A stretch of 15,518 nucleotides of DNA. Origin: Actinomycetota bacterium (GTDB lineage Bacteria > Actinomycetota > CADDZG01 > WHSQ01). Shown piece after piece: positions 1 through 6,139 of the stretch. The notes beneath the pieces were generated by a model. The model saw only the letters and a program-made list of their open reading frames with translations, was not told where the DNA came from and searched no databases. The stretch lies in assembly GCA_019348445.1 (NCBI GenBank), contig JAHWJK010000027.1, positions 1 to 15,518 of the forward strand, given 5' to 3'. Numbering within the stretch: the first letter of the stretch is position 1; each line of letters begins with the position of its first letter. The position numbers and the translations under genes are program-made.

Positions 1-609
1 GACCAGATCGTCGACATCGGTATCTGCCGGACGTTCCAGCAGATCAGACTCTTCCCGAACATGACCGCACTCGAGAACGTTTTTATCGGAGTCGACGCAA
101 GGCACCAGACGAGCGTCTTGGGCGCCATGTTCCGCGGTCCTCGCTATCACCGCGAGGAACGGGAAGGCGAAGAACGCACACTCGAGCTCCTCGAATATTG
201 CGGCTTGCGGAAGTATGCGAACGACCTTGCGAAGAACCTCAGCTACGGAGACCAGCGCCGGCTCGAGATCGCCCGCGCTCTCGGGACGAAGCCGAAGCTC
301 CTACTCCTCGACGAGCCGGCCGCAGGCATGAACCCCGCCGAGAAGAACGGCTTGCGCGATCTAGTCAGGAGGATCCGCGACGGTGGAATCACCGTCCTCT
401 TGATCGAGCACGACATGAAGGTCGTCATGGGGTTGTCCGACCGGGTCGCGGTTCTCGACCACGGCGAGAAGATCGCCGAGGGCAAGCCCGAACAAGTGCA
501 GAAGAACCCGAAGGTGATCGAGGCGTACCTCGGGACGGGCGCCGGGGGCGAGGGCGGCGACGCACCGGAGAACGCGCCGAGTCCGGGGATGGAGCCGTCT
601 GATGGCTGA
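1..609 (+). CDS. livG: LivG, branched-chain amino-acid ABC transporter ATPase (5' end missing)
   Basis: This is the cytoplasmic ATPase of a high-affinity branched-chain amino-acid importer; it works as a pair with LivF. The reading frame is open from base 1, so the start and Walker A lie outside the window. The visible part begins with a LivG-like stretch, GICRTFQQIRLFPN, which includes the Q-loop. It continues with the signature LSYGDQRR (about 238-261), Walker B LLLLDEP with the D-loop (about 298-325), and the switch histidine in LLIEHDM. The LSYGDQRR form in place of LSGGQ is typical of LivG. The C-terminus after KVIEAYLG is a Gly/Glu/Pro-rich tail of about 24 residues that looks disordered. 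The stop overlaps the livF start by 8 bases, so translation is probably coupled. The livH, livM and livK partners would be expected upstream of the window. Confidence 0.93.
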   Translation, partial: DQIVDIGICRTFQQIRLFPNMTALENVFIGVDARHQTSVLGAMFRGPRYHREEREGEERTLELLEYCGLRKYANDLAKNLSYGDQRRLEIARALGTKPKLLLLDEPAAGMNPAEKNGLRDLVRRIRDGGITVLLIEHDMKVVMGLSDRVAVLDHGEKIAEGKPEQVQKNPKVIEAYLGTGAGGEGGDAPENAPSPGMEPSDG

Positions 610-1324
610 CACGCTCCTCGAGCTCAAGAACGTCCACGTCCGCTACGGCGTGATCCAAGCGGTGAAGGGGATCGACCTGAAGGTGAACGAGGGCGAGATC
701 GTCTCACTGATCGGCGGCAACGGCGCCGGAAAAACGACGACGCTGCGCGCTATCTCGATGGTGCATGGTCCCGCCGAAGGTGAGGTCTTGTTTCAGGGCG
801 AGGACCTCACGTCGCTGAAGAGCCACGACGTCGTCCAACGCGGCATCATCCAGGTCCCCGAAGGCCGGCACATCTTCCCGAACATGTCCGTTGCCGAGAA
901 CCTGGAGATGGGCGCGTTCAACGCGAAGGGGACGAGGGCCGAGAGCAAACAGATCATCGAGCGTGTCTTCGAACTGTTTCCGCGCCTCCAAGAGAGACGC
1001 AGGCAGGCAGGTGGCACGCTGTCGGGCGGCGAGCAGCAGATGCTCGCGATCGGACGCGCGATGATGGCGCGGCCGAAGCTCCTGATGCTCGACGAACCGT
1101 CGATGGGTCTGGCGCCCCAGGTGGTAGAGAGCGTGTTCAAGGTAATTGCAGAGATCAACTCCGAAGGCGTCCCGGTCCTGCTGGTGGAGCAGAACGCCCA
1201 GATGGCCCTGCAAGCCGCGAACCGCGGTTACGTGATCGAGACCGGGGAGATCGTGCTCGAGGACGATGCGAAGAAACTGCTCGGTAACGATCAGGTGCGC
1301 AAGGCGTACCTGGGTGAGGAATAG
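602..1324 (+). CDS. livF: LivF, branched-chain amino-acid ABC transporter ATPase
   Basis: This is the second ATPase subunit of a Liv-type importer, acting on the cytoplasmic face of the membrane. The 240-residue length is normal for LivF. Visible motifs are Walker A GGNGAGKTT at residues 38-46, the signature LSGGEQQM, and Walker B LLMLDEPSMGL. The switch histidine is replaced by Gln in VLLVEQNA, as is normal for LivF. It ends in the family-typical GNDQVRKAYLGEE. The ATG at 602 lies inside the end of livG. The next gene begins 10 bases after the stop with its own strong Shine-Dalgarno site, so this subunit pair reads through into a second transporter. No truncation or frameshift is visible. 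Confidence 0.96.
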   Translation: MADTLLELKNVHVRYGVIQAVKGIDLKVNEGEIVSLIGGNGAGKTTTLRAISMVHGPAEGEVLFQGEDLTSLKSHDVVQRGIIQVPEGRHIFPNMSVAENLEMGAFNAKGTRAESKQIIERVFELFPRLQERRRQAGGTLSGGEQQMLAIGRAMMARPKLLMLDEPSMGLAPQVVESVFKVIAEINSEGVPVLLVEQNAQMALQAANRGYVIETGEIVLEDDAKKLLGNDQVRKAYLGEE

Positions 1325-1334
1325 GGAGGTAATC

Positions 1335-2231
1335 GTGACCGACCGTAAACAGTGGCTGAGACTCATCGCGGCGCTATGCGCGGCACTACTCGTGCTAGCG
1401 GCCTGTGGCGGTGGCGATGGAGACAACGGCACCGGGACGGAAACCGAGGAGCAGGGGATCGCCAGCACCGACGACCTGACCGAGGAGCACAAGATCGCGG
1501 TGCAGCGGGCGACTACCGGAGCGTTCTGGGCCGAGGAGAACCTCGCCTCTAAGGGCGTTCAGCTCGTGAGCTTCGAGAAAGCACCGCAGATGTATCAGGC
1601 ACTGCAGGCGGGCCAGGTCGATGGGGTCCTGAACGACCTTCCGGTGTCGCTCGATGCCATCGAAGGCAAGGAGGGCGTCGAGGTCGTCGAGCAGATCGAC
1701 ACCGGCGAGGAGTACGCGATCGCAGTGAGCAAGGACAACCCCGGGCTGACGGAAGCGCTGAACGGCGCGATGGCTGAGATCGTCGCGGATGGGACGTTCG
1801 AAGAGATCTACACGAAGTACTTCCCCGACCAGGAGGTGCCCGACTACTCGGACATCGAGGGCGACGTCGACGCCGACTTCGAGACCGTCAAAGAGGGAGC
1901 GCTCACGGTGGGCTCCGACATCCCGTACCCGCCGTTCGAGATGGAAGAGGGCGGCGAGCTCACCGGCTACGACGTCGAACTCGTACGAGCGCTCGCCGAC
2001 AAGCTCGGCCTCGAGAACACCGACGACCACTGGATCAGCACCGACTTCGGGACGATCTTCCAGCAGCTCGCGTCGGGGACGAAGTTCGACATCGTCGTCG
2101 CTGCGGTCACGGCCTACGCGCCGGAGGGATCGCCTGCAGCCGAGACCGTCGCCGAACGGCGCAAGATCGTGGACTTCACCGTTCCGTACTACCCGTCGCT
2201 GCAGTCACTGACGGTCAGTACCTCGCAATAG
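1335..2231 (+). CDS. Polar amino-acid-type ABC substrate-binding lipoprotein, lobes in permuted order
   Basis: This is an extracytoplasmic solute-binding protein of the type 3 (polar amino acid, GlnH/HisJ-like) family, 298 residues, for the permease and ATPase just downstream. The start is the GTG at 1335, five bases after GGGAGGT. A signal sequence ends in the lipobox LAAC, with the lipidated Cys at residue 24. The domain order is unusual. Residues about 42-165 look like the second lobe (STDDL, ATTGAFWAEENL, GQVDGVLND, then DGTFEEIYTKYF, which normally ends the protein). An acidic linker follows. Residues about 189-298 look like the first lobe (LTVGSDIPYPPFE, GYDVELVRALADKLG, FDIVVAAV, ERRKIVDFTVPYY). 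All expected parts are present once, with the old C-terminus joined to the old N-terminus. About 11 extra residues sit before ERRKIVDF. The substrate cannot be named from sequence; a polar or charged amino acid is likeliest. Confidence 0.88.
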   Translation: MTDRKQWLRLIAALCAALLVLAACGGGDGDNGTGTETEEQGIASTDDLTEEHKIAVQRATTGAFWAEENLASKGVQLVSFEKAPQMYQALQAGQVDGVLNDLPVSLDAIEGKEGVEVVEQIDTGEEYAIAVSKDNPGLTEALNGAMAEIVADGTFEEIYTKYFPDQEVPDYSDIEGDVDADFETVKEGALTVGSDIPYPPFEMEEGGELTGYDVELVRALADKLGLENTDDHWISTDFGTIFQQLASGTKFDIVVAAVTAYAPEGSPAAETVAERRKIVDFTVPYYPSLQSLTVSTSQ

Positions 2232-2247
2232 ATGTAAGTCAGAGATC

Positions 2248-2284
2248 GGCCCGCGTTCCTTCGGGAGCGCGGGCCTTTCTGTTT
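2248..2284 (+). terminator. Intrinsic terminator inside the amino-acid transporter operon
   Basis: GGCCCGCGTTCC (2248-2259) can pair with GGAGCGCGGGCC (2264-2275), giving a 12-bp stem with one G-U pair and a stable UUCG tetraloop. TTTCTGTTT follows at 2276-2284. It starts 17 bases after the stop of the binding protein and ends at the Shine-Dalgarno site of the permease. It probably stops part of the transcription, so that the binding protein is made in excess over the membrane complex, and it may also protect the 3' end of the upstream mRNA. Confidence 0.85.
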
Positions 2285-2295
2285 AGGAGGCTGTG

Positions 2296-3375
2296 ATGCA
2301 AGCGAAGGCGATCGAGCGTCCCGAGCGGGGGGCGGCGTGGCTCCGTTCGGAAAGCACGACCCTGTCGCTTGGGGTCCTGATAACGGGGATCTTGTCGTTG
2401 GCGCTCGCGATCCTCGGCACGATCGCGATCTTGAGGATCAACGGGACGCAGCCCGTGCCCGTCCTCGTCGAGAGCTTCAAGTCGCAGGAGCTCCGCATCA
2501 ATCTGATCGTCGCGATCGTGGGCGGTGTGATCGCGGCCGTTGCGGGCGGGCTCAGTTACCGGAAGATGGCGACAAAAGTGAGCCGTGAGGAAGCTGCCGC
2601 CGGAGGGATCCTCGGCGCGCAAGCGGCTCTCGTCGCCGTGGGCATCCTCGCCTTCGCATCGGGTGACGTCCAGACGTTCGCCGTTAACTACATGGACTTT
2701 GCGGTGTTCGACGATCGCGGCACCAAACTCGCGTTCTTGCGGGGAGCGTGGAACACGGTCCGTCTCGCGTTCACGTCGCAAGCGCTCGGCATGATTCTTG
2801 GTCTGATCCTTTCGGTATTCGCGATATCTCGGCGCGCGGTCGTGCGGGCGCCGGCGCGGATCTACATCAACGTCTTCCGCGGAACGCCGCTCGTGTGGCA
2901 GATGTTGTTTATCGGGATCGGCCTCCCGATCGGTCTCCAGCTCGACATCGGGTCCTACGAAGCCGCCACCATCGCGTTGACGCTCAACACCGGCGCCTAC
3001 GCTGCCGAGGTGTTCCGCGCCGGGATCCAGTCGATCGAGAAAGGGCAGCTCGAAGCCGCCCGCGGCCTCGGGATGTCGTACCTGCAATCGATGAGGTTCG
3101 CCGTGATCCCGCAGGCCGTCCGGCGCGTGATCCCGCCCCTGATGAACGAGTTCGTCATCCTGATCAAAGACACGTCGCTGGTTCTGGTGCTGGGTTTGAC
3201 CATCGCACAGCGCGATCTCATGTCGGTCGGCGACCAGTACGTCGGCAACACCTTCAACGCGACCTATTACATCGCGACCGCTCTCGGATACCTCGCGATC
3301 AGCCTTCCCTTGATCGGGCTCGTCAACTTCGTCGAACGGAGACTGCGAAGCGGCCTCGTCGGGGTCAGCGCATGA
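2296..3375 (+). CDS. Polar amino-acid ABC transporter permease (HisM/GlnP type) with N-terminal extension
   Basis: This membrane subunit forms the translocation path of a polar amino-acid importer. The C-terminal two-thirds, from about residue 148, is a standard permease domain: the ...AWNTVRLAFTS entry helix, FRGTPLVWQM, and the cytoplasmic EAA loop around residues 236-260 (FRAGIQSIEKGQLEAARGLG) that docks on the ATPase. At 359 residues it is well over 100 longer than a usual GlnP. The extra N-terminal part has about three hydrophobic helices (around residues 22-46, 69-88 and 101-122). The ATG at 2296 is preferred because AGGAGG lies five bases upstream; a GTG at 2293 is only two bases away. 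The stop overlaps the next start as ATGA, so the ATPase is translationally coupled. Confidence 0.93.
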   Translation: MQAKAIERPERGAAWLRSESTTLSLGVLITGILSLALAILGTIAILRINGTQPVPVLVESFKSQELRINLIVAIVGGVIAAVAGGLSYRKMATKVSREEAAAGGILGAQAALVAVGILAFASGDVQTFAVNYMDFAVFDDRGTKLAFLRGAWNTVRLAFTSQALGMILGLILSVFAISRRAVVRAPARIYINVFRGTPLVWQMLFIGIGLPIGLQLDIGSYEAATIALTLNTGAYAAEVFRAGIQSIEKGQLEAARGLGMSYLQSMRFAVIPQAVRRVIPPLMNEFVILIKDTSLVLVLGLTIAQRDLMSVGDQYVGNTFNATYYIATALGYLAISLPLIGLVNFVERRLRSGLVGVSA

Positions 3376-4127
3376 CCGATTACGGCGGCTCATCCGACGG
3401 CACGATCGTTCGTCTCGAACGGGTGCATAAGTGGTTCGGCGCCCTTCACGTCCTCAAGGGGCTCGACCTCGAGATCTGTGGTGGAGAGGTCGTGGTCGTC
3501 ATCGGCCCATCGGGCTCCGGCAAGTCGACGCTCCTACGGTGCATCAACCTGCTCGAGGAGCCGACGATGGGGAAGGTCTTCTTCCAAGGGCAGGACATCA
3601 CCGACGTTCGCGTCAACCTCAACAAGGTGCGGACGGAGATCGGGATCGTCTTCCAGGCGTTCAATCTGTTCCCGCACAAGACCGCGATGGGAAATATCAC
3701 GCTCGCGCTCGAGCAGGTCCTGAAGCTGGATGCGGGCGAGGCCAGTGAACGCGCAATGGCCGAGCTCAAGCACGTCGGGCTCGAGGAGAAGGCGGATTCC
3801 TATCCGTCACAGCTCTCCGGCGGCCAGCAGCAGCGCGTCGCGATCGCACGCGCCCTCGCCATGCGCCCGAAGCTGATGCTCTTCGACGAGGTCACGTCCG
3901 CTCTCGATCCCGAGCTGGTCAAGGAGGTACTCGACACGATGACACGTCTGGCCGAAGAGGGGATGACCATGGTCGTGGTGACGCACGAGATGGGTTTCGC
4001 TCGTGAGGTCGGGACGCGGCTCGTCTTCATGAACGACGGGCTCATCGCCGAAGACGGTGATCCGAAGCAGGTCATGCAGAACCCCACCGACGAACGCTTC
4101 CGCTCGTTCCTCTCGCACGTGCTCTAG
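3372..4127 (+). CDS. glnQ: Polar amino-acid ABC transporter ATPase (GlnQ type)
   Basis: This cytoplasmic ATPase energises the polar amino-acid importer encoded just upstream. At 251 residues it has the usual family length. Motifs in order are Walker A GPSGSGKST (45-53), Q-loop FQAFNLFPH with Gln95, signature LSGGQQQR (148-155), Walker B LMLFDE (168-173), D-loop SALDPE and switch His205 in VTHEMGFA. The end (PTDERFRSFLSHVL) is characteristic of the GlnQ/HisP group. The start overlaps the permease stop by four bases. The amino acid carried cannot be told from the ATPase, so the symbol reflects family only. Only 8 bases separate it from the oxidase gene that follows, which suggests that gene shares the transcript. 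Confidence 0.95.
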   Translation: MTDYGGSSDGTIVRLERVHKWFGALHVLKGLDLEICGGEVVVVIGPSGSGKSTLLRCINLLEEPTMGKVFFQGQDITDVRVNLNKVRTEIGIVFQAFNLFPHKTAMGNITLALEQVLKLDAGEASERAMAELKHVGLEEKADSYPSQLSGGQQQRVAIARALAMRPKLMLFDEVTSALDPELVKEVLDTMTRLAEEGMTMVVVTHEMGFAREVGTRLVFMNDGLIAEDGDPKQVMQNPTDERFRSFLSHVL

Positions 4128-4135
4128 GTGCCGGT

Positions 4136-5041
4136 ATGAACGATCCGTCGACGGTCGAAAACACCGAACTGAACGCTCTGGGAGACGTGCCGATCGACGA
4201 CGTCGTGGCGCTCATGGATCGGCCGGCCCCCGATTACCGCGAGCTCTATTACCGGTGGGAGCGCCAGCAGTGGGAGGCGGGTTCCATCGATTTCATGCAA
4301 GACCGGAACGACTGGCTCGCGTTCCCGGACGACCTCAAGCGGTCGTTCCTGTGGGGCTTGTCGTCCTTCTACGTCGGTGAAGAACAGGTCACGCATACGC
4401 TGGTTCCGTTCGTCGACGCGGTACCGACGGAAGAGCAGCAGGTCTTTCTGTCCACACAACTCGTCGACGAGGCGCGGCATACGGTGTTCTTCGATCGTTT
4501 CTACTCGGAGGCTCTCGACGAGCAGGGCAACGACATGAATTCACGCCTCGAACGGCAGTCGGGGCGACTGAACTCGGGCTTCAGGAGCCTGTTGCTCGAG
4601 ATGCTGCCGGCCGCCGCGGAGAAAATCCGCGTCGACAAGACGCTGGATGCCCTGGTCGAGGGCATCGTCCTGTATCACATCGTTATCGAAGGCACCCTTG
4701 CTCTAACGGGCCAGCGGTTCTTGCTCAACTACCTCCGGGAGAGTGATGTGCTGCCCGGCTTCCGTCAGGGATTTACCGCGGTCGCGCGCGACGAGTCGCG
4801 ACACGTGAACTTCGGTGTGCGGTTCCTCGGCGAAGCCGTCTCGAACGAACCACGCTTCGCAGATCTCATCCGCCGGCGGCTCGAAGAACTGACACCGGTC
4901 GGGTTATCCGTGATCGATCCGCCGGACGGCGATGCGAGCTACTTCGATCCTCTTCCCTACGGCCCGGAACAACTCACCGAGTACGCGTTGAGCTCACTCG
5001 ACAAACGTCTCAGGGCGATGGGGGTCGATCTCGCCGCGTAA
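4136..5041 (+). CDS. R2-like ligand-binding oxidase (R2lox-like di-metal carboxylate protein)
   Basis: This ferritin-fold soluble protein of 301 residues belongs to the ribonucleotide-reductase R2 superfamily. The six metal ligands are visible as GEEQV (Glu82), DEARH (Glu112, His115), VIEG (Glu185) and DESRH (Glu220, His223). The Tyr that carries the radical in R2 would fall at Phe119. Val85, three residues after the first ligand, and Tyr180, five before Glu185, match the pair that forms the tyrosine-valine ether cross-link in R2lox, and ALTG after Glu185 is also R2lox-like. There is no R2 C-terminal tail for docking on R1. Known R2lox proteins assemble a Mn/Fe cofactor and bind a fatty-acid-like ligand; the physiological substrate is unsettled. 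Spacing between the first two ligands is 30 here against about 33 in the mycobacterial protein, so a divergent subgroup is possible. A weak AGGTG at 4126-4130 serves as ribosome site. Confidence 0.82.
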   Translation: MNDPSTVENTELNALGDVPIDDVVALMDRPAPDYRELYYRWERQQWEAGSIDFMQDRNDWLAFPDDLKRSFLWGLSSFYVGEEQVTHTLVPFVDAVPTEEQQVFLSTQLVDEARHTVFFDRFYSEALDEQGNDMNSRLERQSGRLNSGFRSLLLEMLPAAAEKIRVDKTLDALVEGIVLYHIVIEGTLALTGQRFLLNYLRESDVLPGFRQGFTAVARDESRHVNFGVRFLGEAVSNEPRFADLIRRRLEELTPVGLSVIDPPDGDASYFDPLPYGPEQLTEYALSSLDKRLRAMGVDLAA

Positions 5042-5069
5042 GGCGCTCGATCGCGAACTCGATGCATTG

Positions 5070-5726
5070 ATGGCTCGCGTCGTCGATTGCCGTGCGTGCC
5101 CACGCCTGGTCGAGTGGCGCGAGGAAGTCGCGCGAACGAAGCGCGCGGCGTTCGCGACCGAGGATTACTGGGGCCGGCCGATCCCGTCGTTCGGCGATCG
5201 CGATGCATGGGTCGCCGTCGTGGGTCTCGCGCCCGCCGCCCATGGCGGGAACCGGACGGGGCGGATGTTCACCGGCGACCGTTCGGGCGACTGGCTCTAC
5301 GCGTCGATGTTCCGAACCGGCTTCGCTAATCAGCCACACGCGGTGTCCATCGACGATGGCCTCCGGTTGACCGGCGTCTACGTCACGGCCCCCGTCAGAT
5401 GCGCGCCTCCGGTGAACAAGCCGACGCTGGAGGAGCGGGACACGTGTCTGCCGTACCTGGTGCGGGAGCTCGAGCTACTGCCGAACGTGTCGGTTCTCGT
5501 CGCCCTCGGGAAATTCGCGTGGGATGCGGCGATCACGGCCGTGTCGCACCTCGGGGAGCCGATCCCCAAACCGAAACCGAAGTTCGGGCACCTCGCCGAG
5601 GCCCCCCTCGGGCGCTATCGCCTCCTGGGGTCGTACCACCCGAGCCAGCAGAACACCTTCACGGGGAAACTGACCGAAGAGATGCTCGATGCGGTGTTCT
5701 TAAGAGCCCGGGAGCTGGGTAAGTAG
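5070..5726 (+). CDS. Uracil-DNA glycosylase, family 5 (UdgB type), iron-sulfur
   Basis: This DNA-repair enzyme removes uracil, and in this family often hypoxanthine and other deaminated bases, from DNA. The length of 218 residues is normal. The four likely 4Fe-4S ligands are Cys7 and Cys10 (CRAC) and Cys111 and Cys126. Motif A is GLAPAAHGGN at residues 52-61, lacking the polar catalytic Asp/Asn of other UDG families, as expected for family 5. NRTGRMFTGDRSGDWLY follows. Motif B is GSYHPSQQNT with His190. The start is uncertain: TTG at 5067 and ATG at 5070 are adjacent, no clear Shine-Dalgarno is present, and no ATG or GTG lies upstream in frame before a stop at 4989. It begins 28 bases after the oxidase gene, so it is probably translated from the same mRNA. 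Confidence 0.92.
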   Translation: MARVVDCRACPRLVEWREEVARTKRAAFATEDYWGRPIPSFGDRDAWVAVVGLAPAAHGGNRTGRMFTGDRSGDWLYASMFRTGFANQPHAVSIDDGLRLTGVYVTAPVRCAPPVNKPTLEERDTCLPYLVRELELLPNVSVLVALGKFAWDAAITAVSHLGEPIPKPKPKFGHLAEAPLGRYRLLGSYHPSQQNTFTGKLTEEMLDAVFLRARELGK

Positions 5727-5732
5727 CGGGAG

Positions 5733-5757
5733 GATTCGGCGGCCCCGGCCCCGAATC
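5733..5757 (+). terminator. Possible weak terminator after the udgB-type gene
   Basis: GATTCGG at 5733-5739 is repeated inverted as CCGAATC at 5751-5757 around a GC-rich loop of 11 bases that can pair further (GGC with GCC). It lies seven bases after the glycosylase stop and is followed by TCTCTCTACT, which is pyrimidine-rich but not a clean T-run. It may end the long operon, or it may only be a hairpin in the leader of the next gene. Confidence 0.45.
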
Positions 5758-5791
5758 TCTCTACTACGGCTTCGCACAAGGGGAGGGCATC

Positions 5792-6139
5792 ATGCGCAAG
5801 GTTCTGGGACTCATCGCTGCTTTTTCGCTGCTTGCAGGCGGCACCACTCAGGCTGCAGTCGTGACTCCGGAGAAGGCAACTGAAGGTTGTTTCGCGTCGA
5901 ATCCGGCCCAATCGACGTGCACTTACAAGGTGACGCACGACAACGACAGCCCCGTCGCCGGGATCGGCGGCGTCGGCTCGTGGGTCGTGACGGTCAAGAT
6001 CGGCAAGAAGACGACCACCGTAAAGAGCCCCTCCACGGGCGAACCGACGTCGGCAAGTGTCGATCTGCCCAAGGGCGCGAAGGTGACGGCGAAGGCACTG
6101 TCGCCGGGCAGCACGCTGATCGTCGGCCACGCCGACTAG
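5792..6139 (+). CDS. Small secreted protein of unknown function
   Basis: I do not recognise this 115-residue protein. It has a clear signal peptide (MRK, a hydrophobic core, then GGTTQAA, with cleavage likely near residue 21 or 22) and no lipobox, so it should be exported rather than lipid-anchored. The mature part of about 94 residues has two cysteines (Cys33 and Cys43) that could form a disulfide. It is rich in Thr, Ser, Val, Gly and Lys, with alternating patterns such as SWVVTVKIGKKTTTVKS and KVTAKALS that suggest a small all-beta fold. The start is well supported by GGGAGGG at 5781-5787. It converges on gltB, and the two stop codons share the bases CTAG (6136-6139). No partner gene suggests a role. 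Confidence 0.8.
   Translation: MRKVLGLIAAFSLLAGGTTQAAVVTPEKATEGCFASNPAQSTCTYKVTHDNDSPVAGIGGVGSWVVTVKIGKKTTTVKSPSTGEPTSASVDLPKGAKVTAKALSPGSTLIVGHAD

Noticed and set aside
1266..1334. Extension of the binding-protein frame upstream into livF
   Set aside because: It would precede the signal sequence with 23 non-hydrophobic residues; GTG 1335 has a strong ribosome site and gives a proper lipoprotein signal.
704..1492. 262-codon - strand frame across livF and the start of the binding protein
   Set aside because: It has no recognisable domain and no ribosome site, and lies opposite two well-supported genes.
1335..2231. The binding protein as a decayed or truncated tandem-domain pseudogene
   Set aside because: Frame, signal peptide and ribosome site are intact, and each lobe is present once and complete, so permutation explains it better than decay.
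2239..3393. 384-codon open frame on the - strand opposite the permease
   Set aside because: It is charged, low-complexity shadow coding opposite a well-supported membrane protein, with no domain signature; GC-rich DNA commonly gives such frames.
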